From positions 1 through 7,332 of the forward strand of contig CAZQAO010000043.1 in assembly GCA_964591225.1 (NCBI GenBank): DNA of 7,332 nucleotides. The letters run 5' to 3'. Within the stretch, counting starts at the first letter, position 1, and each line of letters opens with the position of its first letter. A model generated the notes under the pieces. That model saw only the letters and a list, made by a program, of their open reading frames with translations. It ran no database searches and was not told where the DNA came from. Made by a program: the position numbers and the translations under genes. The stretch comes from MGBC108787 sp964591225. Its GTDB lineage: Bacteria; Bacillota_I; Bacilli_A; RF39; UBA660. Shown piece by piece: positions 5,675-7,332 of this stretch.

Positions 5675-5691
5675 GTTTAGGAGGAAGTTAA

Positions 5692-6939
5692 ATGAAAAAA
5701 AATGTTCTTGTAAAAGAAATAACAATTGCTGGTGAAGATTGGCAAAAAAGTTTAGACAAAGCCTTTAAGAAAAAAAATAAAGATGCTAAAATTGATGGAT
5801 TCCGGAAAGGTTCAGCACCAAAAGAAATATTTATCAAAAAATTTGGTATAGAATCTTTATATATGGATGCTGTTGATGATGCTGTGCAAAAAGCTTATCA
5901 ACAAGTATTAAAAGATACTAAAGCAGTTCCTGTATGTGAACCTAAATTAGATGTTAAAAAAGTAACGGAAACCGAAGCTACTTTTGAATTTACAATTATT
6001 ACTGCTCCTGAGGTAACTTTAGGAGAATATAAGAATTTAAAAGTTAAAAAACCAACAGCTAAAGTTACTAAAGAAGAAATAGCTACAGAATTAGAAGCTT
6101 TGCGAAATAAATATGCCGAAATAACTGTTAAAGAAGATGGAGCCAAAGTCGAAAATGGCGATACTGCTATAATTGATTTTAAAGGTATTGTTGATGGTAA
6201 AGAATTAGATGGTGGTAGTGGTGAAAATTATCCTTTAGAAATTGGTTCTCATACATTTATTCCTGGATTTGAAGAAGGTTTGATTGGATTAAAAGTTGGT
6301 GAAGAAAAAGAACTTAATTTAACTTTCCCAGAAAATTATACAGAAGATTTAAAAAATAAGGATGTTTTATTTAAAGTTAAAGTTAATGAAATTAAAACTC
6401 GGATTTTACCAGAATTAAATAAAGATTTTTATGAAGATTTAGGATATGATGATGTTAAAACTAAAGCTGATTTAGAAAAGAAGATTGAAGAAACTTTATT
6501 ATCACGTAAAGAAACCGAAATCGAAGATCAATATATTGAAGATTGTCTTGCTAAAGCTAGTGATAACATGAAAGTTGATATTAACGAAGAAATTATTGAT
6601 GATGAAGTCCATCGGATGATTCATCAATTCGAAGAACAATTAAAAATGCAAGGATTAAGTATAGATCAATACTTCCAATTTACTGGTATGACTCATGAGA
6701 AACTACATGAACAAATGGAACCAGAAGCTACTAAACGGGTTAAATATCGTTACTTATTAGAAAAAGTAGCGGAAGTAGAGAAAATAAAAGTAAGTGATAA
6801 AGAAGCTAATGAACAAGCTGAAGAAATGGCTACCAATTATGGTATTTCTAAAGAAGAATTATTAAAAGCTTATGGAAGTTTAGAAGTAGTTAAATATGAT
6901 ATAAAAATGCGTAATGCTATTAATATTATCAAAGAATAA
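5692..6939 (+). CDS. tig: Trigger factor, ribosome-associated chaperone and peptidyl-prolyl isomerase
   Basis: A 415-residue chaperone with the three trigger-factor parts. The N-terminal ribosome-binding domain carries the signature IDGFRKGSAPKEIF (34-47), which docks at ribosomal protein L23 by the exit tunnel. The FKBP-type isomerase domain spans about 150-236: NGDTAIIDFKGIVDGK, PLEIGSHTFIPGFEEGLIGLKVGEEKE and FKVKVNEIK. The C-terminal helical chaperone arms fill about 237-415, with the characteristic YLLEKVAEVEKIKVSDKEA (354-372). It helps nascent proteins fold as they leave the ribosome. AGGAGG at 5679-5684 lies 7 nt before the ATG. The signature begins at residue 36 instead of about 43-45, because the N-terminus lacks roughly ten residues, the usual first strand. 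An in-frame TAA directly before the ATG excludes a longer start. The gene stands alone, with its own promoter, a possible operator and a terminator. Confidence 0.97.
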   Translation: MKKNVLVKEITIAGEDWQKSLDKAFKKKNKDAKIDGFRKGSAPKEIFIKKFGIESLYMDAVDDAVQKAYQQVLKDTKAVPVCEPKLDVKKVTETEATFEFTIITAPEVTLGEYKNLKVKKPTAKVTKEEIATELEALRNKYAEITVKEDGAKVENGDTAIIDFKGIVDGKELDGGSGENYPLEIGSHTFIPGFEEGLIGLKVGEEKELNLTFPENYTEDLKNKDVLFKVKVNEIKTRILPELNKDFYEDLGYDDVKTKADLEKKIEETLLSRKETEIEDQYIEDCLAKASDNMKVDINEEIIDDEVHRMIHQFEEQLKMQGLSIDQYFQFTGMTHEKLHEQMEPEATKRVKYRYLLEKVAEVEKIKVSDKEANEQAEEMATNYGISKEELLKAYGSLEVVKYDIKMRNAINIIKE

Positions 6940-6945
6940 ATATTT

Positions 6946-6965
6946 AGAGGTTAAGCCTCTTTTTT
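6946..6965 (+). terminator. Intrinsic terminator after tig
   Basis: AGAGG (6946-6950) pairs with CCTCT (6956-6960), with a possible T-G wobble closing a TAA loop. Six T residues run from 6960 to 6965. It sits 6 nt after the tig stop and separates tig from the antitoxin-toxin pair. Confidence 0.82.
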
Positions 6966-6984
6966 GTTTGTAAAAGTGATAATA

Positions 6985-7013
6985 ATGATTAATAAAAAAT
7001 TTTGTGGTATAAT
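6985..7013 (+). promoter_or_regulatory. Promoter of the vbhA-fic pair, extended -10
   Basis: A perfect TATAAT (7008-7013) is preceded by TG one base upstream (TGGTATAAT, 7005-7013), a strong extended -10. The best -35 at 17 nt is the poor ATGATT (6985-6990), as is common when the -10 is extended. The start site would be near 7019-7021. Confidence 0.68.
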
Positions 7014-7051
7014 AAATATATCTAAAAAGCTTAAGAAAGTGAGTAATCATA

Positions 7052-7243
7052 ATGAACAATAAAAAGCAAACTGAAAAAGAAATCCAAGAAAAAATAAAAA
7101 AAGTAGATGGTGCTATGGCTCAAGAGGGAATGCCATTAACTAAAGAAATAAAACAAAAACTTTATAATTGTATAATTGGTAAGTCAACAACAGAAATAGA
7201 GCGAAAAAAAGTTATAGAAAAATATAGAGGAATTTATGGATAA
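7052..7243 (+). CDS. VbhA-type antitoxin of a Fic toxin
   Basis: A 63-residue helical, lysine-rich protein resembling the antitoxin VbhA family. The core VDGAMAQEGMPLTKE (18-32) holds the inhibitory helix, followed by LYNCIIGKSTTEIERKKVIEKY (37-58), the family pattern of a short helix, G-[KE]-[IS]-[ST]-x-x-E and a terminal helix ending in KY. In class I Fic systems this separate antitoxin inserts a Glu from the motif [ST]-x-x-x-E-[GN] into the toxin's ATP pocket, blocking AMP transfer. Here the Glu and Gly are present (Glu25, Gly26), but the Ser/Thr position is Ala21. The ribosome site is modest (AAAGTGAG, 7036-7043). The reading frame overlaps the next gene by 8 nt, and the next protein begins like a Fic toxin, so the assignment is supported by both sequence and context. 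Confidence 0.85.
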   Translation: MNNKKQTEKEIQEKIKKVDGAMAQEGMPLTKEIKQKLYNCIIGKSTTEIERKKVIEKYRGIYG

Positions 7244-7332
7244 TAAATACAAATATACTTATGAGATAACTGCAGATTATTGTTATAAAGGTACAGATGT
7301 TTTAATTAATAAACTTAATATTACCAATGATG
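7236..7332 (+). CDS. Fic family AMP-transferase toxin (partial, N-terminus only)
   Basis: An ATG at 7236, overlapping the antitoxin stop by 8 nt, opens a frame that stays open to the window edge (32 full codons). AGAGGA (7226-7231) is the ribosome site, and an in-frame TAG at 7215-7217 prevents a longer start. Residues 14-28 read DYCYKGTDVLINKLN, matching the N-terminal Y-[CV]-Y-P-G-T-[DN]-V-L-x-N-[KR]-[LF]-x-I segment typical of class I Fic proteins such as VbhT-type and FicT toxins. The usual Pro in YPGT is Lys here. These enzymes add AMP to target proteins, often type II topoisomerases. The catalytic HPFREGNGR motif would lie beyond the window, so activity cannot be judged. The overlap with the antitoxin frame suggests coupled translation, with antitoxin made first. 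Confidence 0.85.
   Translation, partial: MDNKYKYTYEITADYCYKGTDVLINKLNITND

Noticed and set aside
5651..5678. The hairpin before tig as an RNA terminator or riboswitch element
   Set aside because: No T run follows the right arm, and the predicted start site lies at the end of the repeat, so the hairpin would not be in the tig transcript.
5898..6146. 82-codon minus-strand open frame inside tig
   Set aside because: It is an antisense shadow of a well-supported gene with no family features.
1..7332. CRISPR arrays, tRNA or rRNA genes, insertion sequences
   Set aside because: No regularly spaced repeats, no tRNA-like T-loop (GGTTCRANNCC) or rRNA stretches, and no transposase fragment or terminal repeats were seen.

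Overview
The window is AT-rich DNA (roughly 30% G+C by eye) from a low-GC Gram-positive bacterium, probably a member of Bacilli or a related Firmicutes lineage. The evidence is a Firmicutes-specific gene string (ireB/reoM, ruvX, a DUF1292 gene, mltG, trmR, two U32-type genes, greA), strong AGGAGG or AAGGTGA Shine-Dalgarno sites, and sigma-A-like promoters with extended -10 elements. Several genes end in TGA (ireB, mltG, the first U32-type gene, the vbhA/fic junction reading frames aside) and tryptophan is encoded by TGG. The organism therefore uses the standard bacterial code and not the Mollicutes code in which TGA is tryptophan.

Layout. Positions 1-455, minus strand: the N-terminal 151 codons of an integral membrane protein of DUF6512 type, running off the left edge. 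It is divergent from the main gene block, with a short shared promoter region at about 456-549. Positions 550-5082, plus strand: a tightly packed operon of seven genes, ireB (reoM), ruvX (yrrK), a yrzB-like DUF1292 gene, mltG, trmR, a highly diverged U32-type (TrhP1-like) gene and trhP2. Most junctions overlap by 1-32 nt, which suggests translational coupling. Positions 5119-5586: greA, with its own promoter inside the 3' end of trhP2 and an intrinsic terminator. Positions 5692-6939: tig (trigger factor), with its own promoter and terminator. Positions 7052 to the right edge: a small VbhA-type antitoxin followed, with overlapping reading frames, by the start of a Fic AMP-transferase toxin.

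How the genes work together. ireB and mltG both belong to cell-envelope control: IreB/ReoM is the small target of the PASTA Ser/Thr kinase that tunes peptidoglycan synthesis, and MltG cuts nascent glycan strands. trmR with the two U32-type genes forms the known tRNA wobble-uridine pathway (U34 to ho5U34 to mo5U34). ruvX acts in rRNA processing or DNA metabolism, greA rescues stalled RNA polymerase, and tig folds nascent chains at the ribosome exit. The order closely matches the Bacillus subtilis yrzL-yrrK-yrzB-yrrL-yrrM-yrrN-yrrO-(udk)-greA region, but udk is absent and alaS is not upstream.

I see no undescribed multi-gene system. The most interesting points are: an inverted repeat with CIRCE-like geometry wrapped around the -10 box of tig; a trigger factor lacking its usual first N-terminal strand; a U32-type partner that has lost the Fe-S cysteine block; a VbhA antitoxin with Ala in place of Ser/Thr in its inhibitory motif; and a possible leaderless promoter for the DUF6512 gene.
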